From Pseudooceanicola sp. (lineage in GTDB: Bacteria; Pseudomonadota; Alphaproteobacteria; Rhodobacterales; Rhodobacteraceae), in assembly GCF_029213205.1 (NCBI RefSeq), contig NZ_JARGNH010000007.1, positions 62,001-126,000 on the forward strand: 64,000 nt of DNA, read 5' to 3'. Made by a program: the position numbers and the translations under genes. Below are positions 54,189 through 62,519 of the stretch, one piece after another. Each line of letters starts with the position of its first letter. The first letter of the stretch is position 1. The notes beneath the pieces were generated by a model. It did no database searches. It had not been told where the DNA came from and saw only the letters and a program-made list of their open reading frames with translations.

Positions 54189-55117
54189 ACTTCACGGTCC
54201 CCCATAAGCCCGGTCGGTTTGACGATCAGGATTAGAACGAGCATCAGGAACGGCAGCATCGGCGCCAATGAGGCGATGGTGATCCCGCCCACTTCCGACG
54301 TCGCCGTCATGCCGAGGAATCCGAAGATGTCGGCGAAGGACGCGTTAATCGACACCGCTGAAGTTTGCAGAATGCCGATCAGCATCGCCGCAACAAATGC
54401 ACCCTCAAGACTGCCGAGACCGCCAACCACGACCACAACAAAAACGATTGGCCCCATTTGCACCGCCATTGCGGGATCGGTGATGAAATAATTGCCGCCG
54501 ATCACCCCGGCGAGGCCGGCCAATGCACAGCCCGCGCCGAAAACGCCCATAAACACCAACGGCACATTGTGGCCCAGATGGCCAACCATATGTGGATGGG
54601 TCAGCGCCGCCTGAATGATCAGACCGACACGGGTTTTCTTGAGCAGATACCAAAGCGAAACCAGCATGAAGATCGAAACGAACAGAATAAAGATCCGGTA
54701 GGCCGGGTAATTCGATCCGTAAAGCGTGAACAAAGTGAAATCGAGGCTTTCAGGAACCTTATAATTCACCGAGGTCCGCCCCCAGATGATCTTGACCACT
54801 TCGTCAATCAGATAGGCCAGGCCAAAGGTGAACAGCAGCTCCGCCACATGGCCGTTGGCATGCACCTTGCGCAGGCCCCAGCGTTCGACACCCATGCCGA
54901 CCGCACCGACCAGTATTGGCGCCAGCAGCAATGCGAGCCAGAAATTGGTGACTCCCATGATGGTATAGGCGCAATAAGCGCCCAGCATGTAAAAGCTGGC
55001 ATGCGCAAAGTTCAGAACGCCCATCATCGAAAATATGAGTGTCAGCCCACTGGACAGCATAAAGAGCAAAAGCCCGTAAATTGTGCCATTCAGCAGGGAA
55101 AAAACGATCGTTTCCAT
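54185..55117 (-). CDS. livH: Branched-chain-type ABC importer permease LivH
   Basis: 310 residues from the ATG at 55117; an upstream Met at 55183 would lie in the hairpin region. About eight TM helices. Typical LivH start FSLLNGTIYGLLLFMLSSGLTLIFSMMGVLNFAHASFYMLG. A transport-coupling loop appears in GLIIQAALTHPHMVGHLGHN (about 188-207). It is the first permease gene after a strong intercistronic hairpin. Confidence 0.94.
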   Translation of the reverse strand: METIVFSLLNGTIYGLLLFMLSSGLTLIFSMMGVLNFAHASFYMLGAYCAYTIMGVTNFWLALLLAPILVGAVGMGVERWGLRKVHANGHVAELLFTFGLAYLIDEVVKIIWGRTSVNYKVPESLDFTLFTLYGSNYPAYRIFILFVSIFMLVSLWYLLKKTRVGLIIQAALTHPHMVGHLGHNVPLVFMGVFGAGCALAGLAGVIGGNYFITDPAMAVQMGPIVFVVVVVGGLGSLEGAFVAAMLIGILQTSAVSINASFADIFGFLGMTATSEVGGITIASLAPMLPFLMLVLILIVKPTGLMGDREV

Positions 55118-55174
55118 GATCTTCCCCGTGGACCCCAAGGCCCGATCTGCGTGTCGTGGATCACCCTGACCAAA

Positions 55175-55205
55175 GGGCGCCACGTCCGAATCGAACGTGG
55201 CGCCC
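55175..55205 (-). terminator. Strong intercistronic hairpin between livK and livH
   Basis: A perfect 11-bp stem, GGGCGCCACGT (55175-55185) and ACGTGGCGCCC (55195-55205), 9-base loop, lies 28 bases after the binding-protein stop on the minus strand and ends before the livH leader. A short TTTGG follows, so partial termination or mRNA 3'-end protection is likely. This would give more binding protein than permease. Confidence 0.7.
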
Positions 55206-55233
55206 TTGTCAAAGCTAACTCAGAACCAGCCTC

Positions 55234-56466
55234 TTACGGGCGTTCCATCTTGCAAGTGGTCGGCTCTTCGGCCGAAGCAGCCGAGACCGAGCCGCCGTCC
55301 ACGAGCTTCCAGCCGAGCTTGATGTTGTCGACGCCATATTTCACATCATCAGACACGGTGGAAATGTAGAGGTTCTGCTGGGCCTGGTGATCTTCGGCAC
55401 GCATGGTGATGGGACCATAGGCGCCATTGATCGAAAGGCCTTCCAGGGCGTTGGCAACGGCGATCGGATCTGTCGATCCGGCTTTCTCGGCCGCAGCTTT
55501 CAGCATGTCCACCGCCAAGAAGGCGCGGTGGTAGTAGTAGTCATAGTCGGGGAACCGGTCCTTGTATTCCTCGATCAGAGCATATTGCTCCGGCGAGGCT
55601 TCCAGGTTGGTGATGCCCTCGTTCACTTGGTAAAGCGTGCCCATGGCCCCCTCGCCCAGTGCCGCAACCGCACCCACCGAGCCGCCGTAGAAGGTCAGGA
55701 AGGGGATGGTCAGACCGGAATCTGCCGCCGCTTTGACCAGCAGAACCATGTCTTGGCCCCAGTTGCCGGTGATGACAGCCTGAGCGCCGGAGGACTGGAT
55801 TTTCTGGATATAGGGGGTGAAATCTTTCACCTTGCCCAGCGGGTGCAGTTCGTTGCCGACGATTTCAATGGCACTGTTCTTTTCGCCCAGCTGTTTGACG
55901 GCTGCAGCGGCCACGGCTTCACCAAAGACGTAATCCTGGCCGATCAGATAGACTTTGTTGATGTCACCACGCGCCAGAATGTAGTCGGTGATGGCGTTCA
56001 TTTTCATATCCGCATGCGCGTCAAAGCGGAAATGCCAGAACGAGCAGGCTTCGTTGGTAAACGCAGGCGTCACAGCGGCGTAGTTGAGGAACAGCACCTC
56101 TTCGCCAGGGTTGCGCGCGTTATGCTTGCTCACCGCATCAATAATTGCGGCAGACACGGACGACCCGTTGCCCTGGAAGACATAGCGCACCCCCGAATCG
56201 ATGGCTTTTTGCAATTGCACCAGCGATTCCTTGGGGCTGATCTTGTTGTCGTAGCCGGTCAATTCGACCTGCTCGCCATTCAGACCACCAGCGGCATTCA
56301 ATTTCTCGAATGCCAACTTGTAGGAAGTGAACGCAGCATCGCCCGAGGGGCCAAACGGACCCGAAAGCGGGTCGATGAACGCGATTTTGACATCAGCTGT
56401 GGCGGCGCTAGCCAATGCCACAACAGAGACAGTTGCCGCAAGAACGGCCCGTTTAATGTTGGTCAT
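55234..56466 (-). CDS. Branched-chain-type ABC importer substrate-binding protein (LivK type)
   Basis: 410 residues from the ATG at 56466 with GGGAGGA upstream; a signal peptide (about 1-25) ends in ASAATA. It belongs to the type I periplasmic binding fold of the Leu/Ile/Val family: VKIAFIDPLSGPFGPSG (about 26-42), the ANALEG-like stretch (VANALEGLSIN, about 348) typical of the group. These proteins bind a range of compounds: amino acids, amides, aromatic or fatty-acid-like acids. Being divergent from an acyl-CoA degradation operon, it may bring in that operon's precursor. Confidence 0.9.
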   Translation of the reverse strand: MTNIKRAVLAATVSVVALASAATADVKIAFIDPLSGPFGPSGDAAFTSYKLAFEKLNAAGGLNGEQVELTGYDNKISPKESLVQLQKAIDSGVRYVFQGNGSSVSAAIIDAVSKHNARNPGEEVLFLNYAAVTPAFTNEACSFWHFRFDAHADMKMNAITDYILARGDINKVYLIGQDYVFGEAVAAAAVKQLGEKNSAIEIVGNELHPLGKVKDFTPYIQKIQSSGAQAVITGNWGQDMVLLVKAAADSGLTIPFLTFYGGSVGAVAALGEGAMGTLYQVNEGITNLEASPEQYALIEEYKDRFPDYDYYYHRAFLAVDMLKAAAEKAGSTDPIAVANALEGLSINGAYGPITMRAEDHQAQQNLYISTVSDDVKYGVDNIKLGWKLVDGGSVSAASAEEPTTCKMERP

Positions 56467-56544
56467 GTAATCCTCCCATATCGGAAAACCCAATTCTCCT
56501 GACGAGGCTCTCCTTGCCGTTGATGAAAAGGTCTGCTAGCCCCG

Positions 56545-56584
56545 TTGTCAAGCAAGTAGCGAAATTAAATTCTGCACTGCAGAA
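56545..56584. promoter_or_regulatory. Divergent promoter with 15-bp palindrome, livK / acyl-CoA operon
   Basis: TTCTGCACTGCAGAA (56570-56584) is a perfect 15-bp palindrome with a central C, in the 143-base gap between livK and the first acyl-CoA dehydrogenase. A plus-strand TTGTCA (56545-56550) and a minus-strand TTGACA (56551-56546) overlap, giving possible back-to-back -35 boxes. The palindrome would cover the plus-strand -10/start region and lie upstream of the minus-strand -35. TGCA half-sites are used by several acyl-CoA-responsive regulators; which one, if any, is unknown. Confidence 0.5.
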
Positions 56585-56609
56585 ATAATTCACGCCAGGG
56601 AGGAGCTAC

Positions 56610-57815
56610 ATGGCCGCTTTCAGCGACAAGCCGGAGGTATTCCGGACCGAAATTTCAGCCTTTATCAATACCAATTGCCCGGCAGTCTTGCGGGAAATGC
56701 CTGCAGATCAAAGGGAAATCTGCTGGGGCGGCAAACGCTGGACCTTTACCTCGGATGCGCAGCGCGACTGGCTGACGGCCTGCGCCGCCGCCGGGTTGAC
56801 CGCCCCCCGCTGGCCCGAGGCTTACGGCGGCGCCGCATTGAGCCGCGAGCAGGAAAAGGTCTTCCGCGAGGAAATGGCCCGCGCCAAGGCGCCTTCGCCG
56901 CTCGAATCATTTGGCCTCTGGATGCTTGGTCCGGCACTTCTTGCCTTTGGCACCGAGGCCCAGAAAACCCATTTCCTGCCGCAGATCACCCGCGGCGAGA
57001 TCCGCTGGTGTCAGGGCTATTCCGAGCCCGGTGCCGGATCGGATCTGGCCGGGGTGCAGACCCGCGCCGAGGACAAGGGCGATCATTGGCTGGTGAACGG
57101 CTCAAAGATCTGGACCTCTTACGCCAACCATGCCGACTGGATCTTTGCGCTGGTCCGCACCGATCGCGAAGCGCCCAAGCACAAGGGCATCAGCTTCATG
57201 CTGATCGACATGGAATCCGAGGGCGTCAGCACCAAGCCGATCAAGCTGATATCCGGCAATTCGCCATTCTGCGAAACCTTCTTTGACAATGTCAAAGTGC
57301 CGAAAAGCTATGGCGATGACATGTCGTCTATCGTTGGCGAGCAGAACCGCGGCTGGGACGTCGCCAAGCATCTGCTGACCCACGAACGCACGATGATCGG
57401 CGGCGGTGGATCCGGGGCGGCCAGCGGGGTTCTGGGTGGCCGGTCCCTGGGCAATTTCCTGAGCTCGCTCGAAGACGGGGTGATGGCCGATCCGGTTATC
57501 CGCTCTGATGTGATGGAACTTGAGGTCGACAGTCTGGCGATGGGCATGACTCTGGAGCGCTACAAGGACATGGCCAAGACCGGTGGCGTCGGCCATGCCA
57601 GCGCGATGCTGAAATACTACGGCACCGAGCTCAACAAGCGCCGCTACGAGCTGTTGATGTCGATCACCGGATCCGAGGGCGTCGAATGGGACGGACCGCA
57701 CGGCACGCTGGCGCCGGAATGGCTGCGCACCAAGGCCAACTCGATCGAAGGCGGCACCAGCGAGGTGATGCTCGACATCATTTCGAAACGTGTCCTCGAA
57801 CTGCCCTACAAGTAA
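56610..57815 (+). CDS. Acyl-CoA dehydrogenase, larger subunit type
   Basis: 401 residues, with AGGGAGGAG upstream of the ATG. It is an FAD-dependent acyl-CoA dehydrogenase of the FadE26/FadE27-like group. N-terminal helical domain, then WCQGYSEPGAGSDLAGV (about 131-147) for flavin and substrate, and the C-terminal SIEGGTSEVMLDIIS (about 380) with the conserved Glu. It sits directly before a second, smaller acyl-CoA dehydrogenase (12-base gap). In actinobacteria and steroid-degrading proteobacteria such pairs form alpha2beta2 heterotetramers with one FAD site per dimer; the same is plausible here. Confidence 0.93.
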   Translation: MAAFSDKPEVFRTEISAFINTNCPAVLREMPADQREICWGGKRWTFTSDAQRDWLTACAAAGLTAPRWPEAYGGAALSREQEKVFREEMARAKAPSPLESFGLWMLGPALLAFGTEAQKTHFLPQITRGEIRWCQGYSEPGAGSDLAGVQTRAEDKGDHWLVNGSKIWTSYANHADWIFALVRTDREAPKHKGISFMLIDMESEGVSTKPIKLISGNSPFCETFFDNVKVPKSYGDDMSSIVGEQNRGWDVAKHLLTHERTMIGGGGSGAASGVLGGRSLGNFLSSLEDGVMADPVIRSDVMELEVDSLAMGMTLERYKDMAKTGGVGHASAMLKYYGTELNKRRYELLMSITGSEGVEWDGPHGTLAPEWLRTKANSIEGGTSEVMLDIISKRVLELPYK

Positions 57816-57827
57816 GGAACCGCCCGA

Positions 57828-58949
57828 ATGACGACTCTGATGCTGACCGAGGATGAAACCATGCTGCGCGATGCCGCGCGCGGATTTCTGGACGAAAACG
57901 CACCGGTCAAGAACCTGCGCGACAACCGTGATTCCGGCCGCGCCTTTGATCCGGGCCTGTGGCGCGAGATGGCGCAGATGGGCTGGGCCGGGGTGCTGGT
58001 GGCCGAGGATGCGGGCGGCTCCGGCATGGGTCACCGCGCAGCCGGGATTCTGGCCGAGGAAATGGGCCTGACCCTGGCCGCCTCGCCGTTCATCTCATCC
58101 GCAGTGATCGCCGCCACCGCCCTGCGCGGCGCCGCGACCAACCGGCTGAGCGGCATCGCCGATGGCTCTTTGCTCTATGCGCTGGCGGTCGATGAGGGCA
58201 GCAAGCACAACCCCCAGGGCACCGCGCTACAGGCCGAGAAAAGCGGCAACGGCTTTCGCCTGACCGGCACCAAGACCTTTGTCGCCGATGGCGGCAGTGC
58301 CAACCGGGTGCTGGTGCTGGCCCGCACCGCCGGGGCCCCGGGCGAGGCCGACGGCCTGACCCTTTTCGACATCGACGCCACACGCGCCGGGCTGACCCGC
58401 CAGGGCAAAGCCACCGTCGACAGCCGCGACCATGCGCAGCTCGACTTTGCCAATGTCGAGGCGACCGGCGACGATGTGGTCGGCGAAGTTGACGGCGGCA
58501 TGGCGGCGGTCACGGCAGCGCTGAACGCCGGACAGGCGGCAGTGTCGGCCGAATTGACCGGCCTCTGCGCTGGTGCCTTTGCGATGACCACAGGCTATCT
58601 CAAGGAGCGCAAGCAATTCGACACGATCATCGGCACCTTCCAGTCGCTTCAGCACCGCGCTGCACATATGTGGAGCGAGATTGAAGTGACTGCCTCAGCC
58701 ATAGCCAATGCCGGTAGAGTCCTCGACGAAACGCCCGCCGAGTCGGAGCTTGCCGTGTCCATCGCCAAGGCGCGCGCCACCAAGACCGCCAAGCTGGTGG
58801 TCAGCGAGGGCGTGCAGATGCACGGCGGCATTGGCATGACCGACGAATTCGATATGGGCTTTTTCATGAAACGCGCCCGGGTGGGTGCGGAATGGCTGGG
58901 TGACTACGGGTTTCATGCCGCGCGGGTCGCCCGCGCACGCGGGTTCTGA
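57828..58949 (+). CDS. Acyl-CoA dehydrogenase, smaller partner
   Basis: 373 residues. N-terminal MTTLMLTEDETMLRDAARGF, then short glycine-rich regions. It keeps an acyl-CoA dehydrogenase fold, with QMHGGIGMTDEFDMGFFMKR at about 328-347, but lacks the usual EGT segment after it; the tail (WLGDYGFHAARVARARGF) is shorter. This loss of one motif in one partner is what one expects of a heteromeric ACAD pair. It is followed by an SDR gene after 30 bases. Confidence 0.92.
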   Translation: MTTLMLTEDETMLRDAARGFLDENAPVKNLRDNRDSGRAFDPGLWREMAQMGWAGVLVAEDAGGSGMGHRAAGILAEEMGLTLAASPFISSAVIAATALRGAATNRLSGIADGSLLYALAVDEGSKHNPQGTALQAEKSGNGFRLTGTKTFVADGGSANRVLVLARTAGAPGEADGLTLFDIDATRAGLTRQGKATVDSRDHAQLDFANVEATGDDVVGEVDGGMAAVTAALNAGQAAVSAELTGLCAGAFAMTTGYLKERKQFDTIIGTFQSLQHRAAHMWSEIEVTASAIANAGRVLDETPAESELAVSIAKARATKTAKLVVSEGVQMHGGIGMTDEFDMGFFMKRARVGAEWLGDYGFHAARVARARGF

Positions 58950-58979
58950 GAACAGGCTCGCTGGGGAGGAGACCCGAAA

Positions 58980-59819
58980 ATGACACCTGACAAGCTTTTT
59001 GACCTGACTGGCAAGATCGCCCTGATCACCGGCGGCGCAACCGGCATCGGTTACTACGCCGCCGAGGGGCTGATGGGCGCCGGGTGCGATGTGATGATCG
59101 CCTCGCGCAAGGCGCGCAGCTGCGAAGGCGCCGCCGAACAGCTGAACCAGCTGGGCCTGCCCGGCAAGGCCGTGGGCTTTGCTGGCGATGTCGGCTCGAT
59201 GGAAGGGGTCGAGGCGCTGGTCGCCGAGGTCTCCAAACGCACCGACAAGCTGCACATCCTGATGAACAACGCAGGCAAGACCTGGGGCGCGCCGCTGGAA
59301 GAATTCCCCTGGGACGGCTGGAGCCGGGTGATGGATGTGAACGTCACCGGCATGTTCCACCTGACCCAAAAGATGCTGCCGCTGCTGCGCAAGGCCGGCA
59401 CTGCCGAGGATCCGGCGCGGGTGATCAACACCGGCTCGATCGGCGGCTGGCAGCCACGCGGCGGTCAGGCGTTTTCCTATTCGGTGTCCAAGGCCGCGGT
59501 GCATTTCATGACCGAATCCCTGGCCGGGCGGCTGGCGCCGGAACATATCACCGTAAACGCCATCGCCCCGGGACCGTTCATGTCGAAAATGATGGCCTTT
59601 GCCATCGGCACCGAGGAACAGCGCGCCACCGCTGGGGCCAGCTTGCCCCTGGGCCGGGTCGGCACGCCCGAGGATATCCAGGGCGCGGTGCTTTACTTCG
59701 CCTCGCGTGCCGGGGCCTATGTGACGGGCCACACGATCCCGGTTGCAGGCGGCGCCAACGCAGGCATTCCAGTCCCCTATGACCGGGTCAAGGCAACGAC
59801 AGTCGTGGATGACGAATGA
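58980..59819 (+). CDS. SDR family oxidoreductase, 3-hydroxyacyl-CoA dehydrogenase-like
   Basis: 279 residues, with GGGGAGGAG upstream. NAD-binding GGATGIG at 18-24, NNAG (about 95) and the catalytic YSVSK (about 167). In an operon with acyl-CoA dehydrogenases, a MaoC hydratase and a thiolase it is well placed to oxidise a 3-hydroxyacyl-CoA, completing a beta-oxidation set. Its stop overlaps the MaoC start (ATGA, 59816-59819). Confidence 0.9.
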   Translation: MTPDKLFDLTGKIALITGGATGIGYYAAEGLMGAGCDVMIASRKARSCEGAAEQLNQLGLPGKAVGFAGDVGSMEGVEALVAEVSKRTDKLHILMNNAGKTWGAPLEEFPWDGWSRVMDVNVTGMFHLTQKMLPLLRKAGTAEDPARVINTGSIGGWQPRGGQAFSYSVSKAAVHFMTESLAGRLAPEHITVNAIAPGPFMSKMMAFAIGTEEQRATAGASLPLGRVGTPEDIQGAVLYFASRAGAYVTGHTIPVAGGANAGIPVPYDRVKATTVVDDE

Positions 59820-60277
59820 CGCGAGACGAATTGAAAGCCATGGTCGGGAAGCAGGTCGGGACCTCGAAATGGGTCCTGATCGACCAATCCCGGATCGACA
59901 AATTTGCCGATGTGACCGAAGACTGGCAATATATCCATGTCGATCCCGAACGGGCGAAAGAAACCCCGTTCGGCAGCACAATCGCCCATGGCTTTCTGAC
60001 GTTGTCGATGCTCTCGGCGATGGTCTATGACGGCGGGCCGCAGCTGGACGGCGTGGCGATGGGCGTCAACTATGGCTTTGACAAGGTGCGCTTTGTCTCG
60101 CCGGTCAGGGAAGGCAGCCGGGTGCGCGCGGTCTTTACCCTGGCCGATTACCAGGACAGGGGGCCGAACGAGGTGCAGACCACGCTCGGCGTCACTGTGG
60201 AAATCGAAGGCCAGGACAAACCGGCGCTGGTCGCCGAATGGCTGGGCCGCCGCTATTTCGAAGGAGACGCCGGATGA
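59816..60277 (+). CDS. MaoC-family enoyl-CoA hydratase
   Basis: 153 residues, the hot-dog hydratase size. The hydratase motif is DVTEDWQYIHVDPERAKETPFG (about 32-53) with catalytic D36 and H41 (FA..TEDWQYIH form), followed by IAHGFLTLSM (about 56-65). It would add water to an enoyl-CoA made by the acyl-CoA dehydrogenase pair. Start and stop overlap both neighbours by 4 bases, so the SDR, MaoC and small gene are co-translated. Confidence 0.9.
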   Translation: MTRDELKAMVGKQVGTSKWVLIDQSRIDKFADVTEDWQYIHVDPERAKETPFGSTIAHGFLTLSMLSAMVYDGGPQLDGVAMGVNYGFDKVRFVSPVREGSRVRAVFTLADYQDRGPNEVQTTLGVTVEIEGQDKPALVAEWLGRRYFEGDAG

Positions 60278-60531
60278 GCATTTCTCTTGACGGACCGGCC
60301 GCGATTGTCCCCGGCGCGGGTGGCGGCGGCTTTGCCGAATACCGGTACTATGAAACCCCCGGCGTCGCCCTTGGCGATGACGAACGTGACCCCGACAGCT
60401 TCGCCACCCGGATGGCTGATATCCGCAGCGAGGCCAGACAGCAGGTCATGCCGGGCGCCTTTGCCCAGACCCAGAAATATGCCCGGATGGCCGCGAAAAA
60501 CCGCGGCATCGAGCTTCCAAGCAGAGATTGA
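60274..60531 (+). CDS. Small protein of unknown function in acyl-CoA operon
   Basis: 85 residues from the ATG at 60274, overlapping the MaoC stop by 4 bases. It starts [20 protein letters not shown] and contains [20 protein letters not shown], then an alpha-helical C-terminus (about 50-80) rich in Arg, Gln and Ala. I recognise no family and no metal or nucleotide motif. The tight overlap and same orientation argue that it is a real gene of the operon; it may be a scaffold or assembly factor, but that is only a guess. Confidence 0.65.
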   Translation: MSISLDGPAAIVPGAGGGGFAEYRYYETPGVALGDDERDPDSFATRMADIRSEARQQVMPGAFAQTQKYARMAAKNRGIELPSRD

Positions 60532-60547
60532 AAGAGGAGAGACTTCA

Positions 60548-61750
60548 ATGCGTGACGCAGTCATCGTTTCAACCGCGCGGACCCCGATCGGCAAGGCCTT
60601 TCGCGGCGCGTTCAACAACACCCAGGCGCAGGCCCTGATCGGCCACGCGGTCAAGAACGCGGTCAGCCGCGCGGGCCTTGACGGCTCAGAGATTGAGGAC
60701 TGCATCGTCGGTGCGGCCCTGCAGCAGGGTTCCACCGGGTCCAACATTGGCCGTCAGGCGGCGATCCGCGCCGGTCTGCCGACCAGCGTCCCCGGCATGT
60801 CGATGGATCGCCAATGTGCCTCCGGCATGATGGCGATTGCCACGGCGGCCAAGCAGATCCTGTATGACGGCATGCAGATCGCCGTCGGCGGTGGCGTCGA
60901 ATCGATCAGCCTGGTGCAGAACCAGAACATCCGCACCGACCGGGCGCGCGATCCCTGGATCACCGAACACACCCCGGCGCTCTATATGTCGATGCTGGAA
61001 ACCGCCGAAATCGTCGCCGAACGCTATAACGTCAGCCGCGACGATCAGGACGAATATTCGGCCCGGTCGCAGGCTCGCACCGCCGCCGCACAGCAGGCTG
61101 GCAAGTTCGACGACGAAATCGTGCCGCTGACCACCACCATGGGCGTGATGGACAAGGAAACCAAAGAGGTTTCGTTCAAAGAGGTCACGCTGGAAAAAGA
61201 CGAGGGCAACCGCCCCGGCACCACGCTGGAAAGCCTGCAATCGCTGGCACCGGTGTTCAAGGATGGCCAGGTCGTCAAAGAAGGCAAGTTCATCACGGCC
61301 GGTAACGCCAGCCAATTGTCCGACGGCGCCTCGGCGGCGGTGATCATGGAGGCCAAAGAGGCCGAAAAACGTGGGTTGCAACCGCTGGGCCGCTACGTCG
61401 GCGTGATGGCGGCAGGCGTCGAGCCGGATGAGATGGGCATTGGCCCGATCTACGCGGTGCCGAAACTGCTGGAAGTGCATGGGCTGAAGATGGACGACAT
61501 CGGCCTCTGGGAACTGAACGAGGCCTTTGCCTGTCAGGTGCTGCAATCAGCCCGGGTGCTGGGCATCCCGGACGAGATCCTGAACGTCAACGGCGGCGCG
61601 ATCTCGGTCGGCCACCCCTATGGCATGTCGGGCGCCCGGATGGTTGGCCATGCGCTGATCGAGGGCAAACGCCGTGGCGCGAAATATGTCGTCTGCACCA
61701 TGTGCGTCGGCGGCGGCATGGGCGCGGCAGGTCTGTTCGAAGTTCTCTGA
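60548..61750 (+). CDS. Acetyl-CoA C-acyltransferase (thiolase)
   Basis: 400 residues from the ATG at 60548, preceded by AGGAGAG. The nucleophilic Cys90 is in MDRQCASGM; the His of [12 protein letters not shown] (about 356) and the CVGGGMG Cys (about 388) are present. It would cleave the 3-ketoacyl-CoA at the end of the cycle. The central loop ([19 protein letters not shown], about 210-230) agrees with this role. It is separated from the next gene by a UUCG hairpin. Confidence 0.94.
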   Translation: MRDAVIVSTARTPIGKAFRGAFNNTQAQALIGHAVKNAVSRAGLDGSEIEDCIVGAALQQGSTGSNIGRQAAIRAGLPTSVPGMSMDRQCASGMMAIATAAKQILYDGMQIAVGGGVESISLVQNQNIRTDRARDPWITEHTPALYMSMLETAEIVAERYNVSRDDQDEYSARSQARTAAAQQAGKFDDEIVPLTTTMGVMDKETKEVSFKEVTLEKDEGNRPGTTLESLQSLAPVFKDGQVVKEGKFITAGNASQLSDGASAAVIMEAKEAEKRGLQPLGRYVGVMAAGVEPDEMGIGPIYAVPKLLEVHGLKMDDIGLWELNEAFACQVLQSARVLGIPDEILNVNGGAISVGHPYGMSGARMVGHALIEGKRRGAKYVVCTMCVGGGMGAAGLFEVL

Positions 61751-61790
61751 ACCAGTCCAACGCCCGATAAACTCGACAAATGTTCAAAGC

Positions 61791-61812
61791 AGCGGGGCCT
61801 TCGGGCCCCGCT
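61791..61812 (+). terminator. UUCG-tetraloop hairpin after the thiolase gene
   Basis: A 9-bp stem, AGCGGGGCC (61791-61799) and GGCCCCGCT (61804-61812), closed by the stable UUCG tetraloop. It lies 41 bases after the thiolase stop and has no T-run. It could be a partial terminator or an mRNA-processing barrier between the thiolase and the histidine phosphatase genes. Confidence 0.6.
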
Positions 61813-61838
61813 TGCGCCCCAACTGACCTAGGATCCCG

Positions 61839-62507
61839 ATGTCTTCTCTCTTCCTCGTCCGCCACGGCCAGGCCTCGTTCGGCGCTGCCGACTACGACGT
61901 TCTGTCCCCGACCGGCCACAAACAGGCCGAAGCTGTCGGCCGTGCCCTGGCCGCGCAAGGCGTCAAGCCAGCGGCATTCATCATGGGCGACATGCGCCGC
62001 CACCGTGAAACGATGGCGGGTATTCTGAAGGGCATGGGCCTGAGCGAGGTCGAGCCCGAAGTGCACCCCGGCCTCAACGAATACGATTTCGGCGCGCTCA
62101 ACGCTGCCAAGCTGCGCGCTGCGGGGCTGGACCCAGCCACCCCGATCGACCGGCGCACCTATTTCCGCACCCTGCGTGACGTCGTGCAGGAATGGCACCG
62201 CGACGAAATCCCGAACCCCTACGAAACCTACGGCGCCTTCCGCGACCGGGTCGAAGCCGCCCGGAAGTTCATCATGCGTGACGGGGTCGAGACGGTCCTG
62301 GCCGTGTCCTCGGGCGGGGCCATCGGCCAGATGATCGCCCGCGCCCTTGACGCGCCGCCGATCACCCAGGTCAAACTGCAATTGCAAATGAAGAACTGCG
62401 CGGTCAATCGCTTCGTCTACTCCACCCGCAACATGTATCTGCACGGGTTCAATGAAACCCCCCATATCGACGCCTCGAACGAGGCCAACATGCTGACCTA
62501 TTCCTAA
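61839..62507 (+). CDS. Histidine phosphatase family protein
   Basis: 222 residues. The RHG motif FLVRHGQASFG (residues 5-15) has the phospho-His9. The second conserved His would lie at about 155-165, where the sequence is ETVLAVSSGGAIGQM; the usual HGG is replaced here by SSGG, so the second catalytic His seems altered. The family removes phosphates from sugars, proteins or small molecules. In this operon a phosphatase of an alcohol or acid is conceivable; the motif change may lower activity. Confidence 0.85.
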   Translation: MSSLFLVRHGQASFGAADYDVLSPTGHKQAEAVGRALAAQGVKPAAFIMGDMRRHRETMAGILKGMGLSEVEPEVHPGLNEYDFGALNAAKLRAAGLDPATPIDRRTYFRTLRDVVQEWHRDEIPNPYETYGAFRDRVEAARKFIMRDGVETVLAVSSGGAIGQMIARALDAPPITQVKLQLQMKNCAVNRFVYSTRNMYLHGFNETPHIDASNEANMLTYS

Positions 62508-62519
62508 GGGAGCCCGAGA

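Noticed and set aside
56570-56584. Naming a specific regulator (BoxR, PccR or FadR-like) for the palindrome
   Set aside because: Only TGCA half-sites match in general; no regulator gene is adjacent and the spacing does not settle it.
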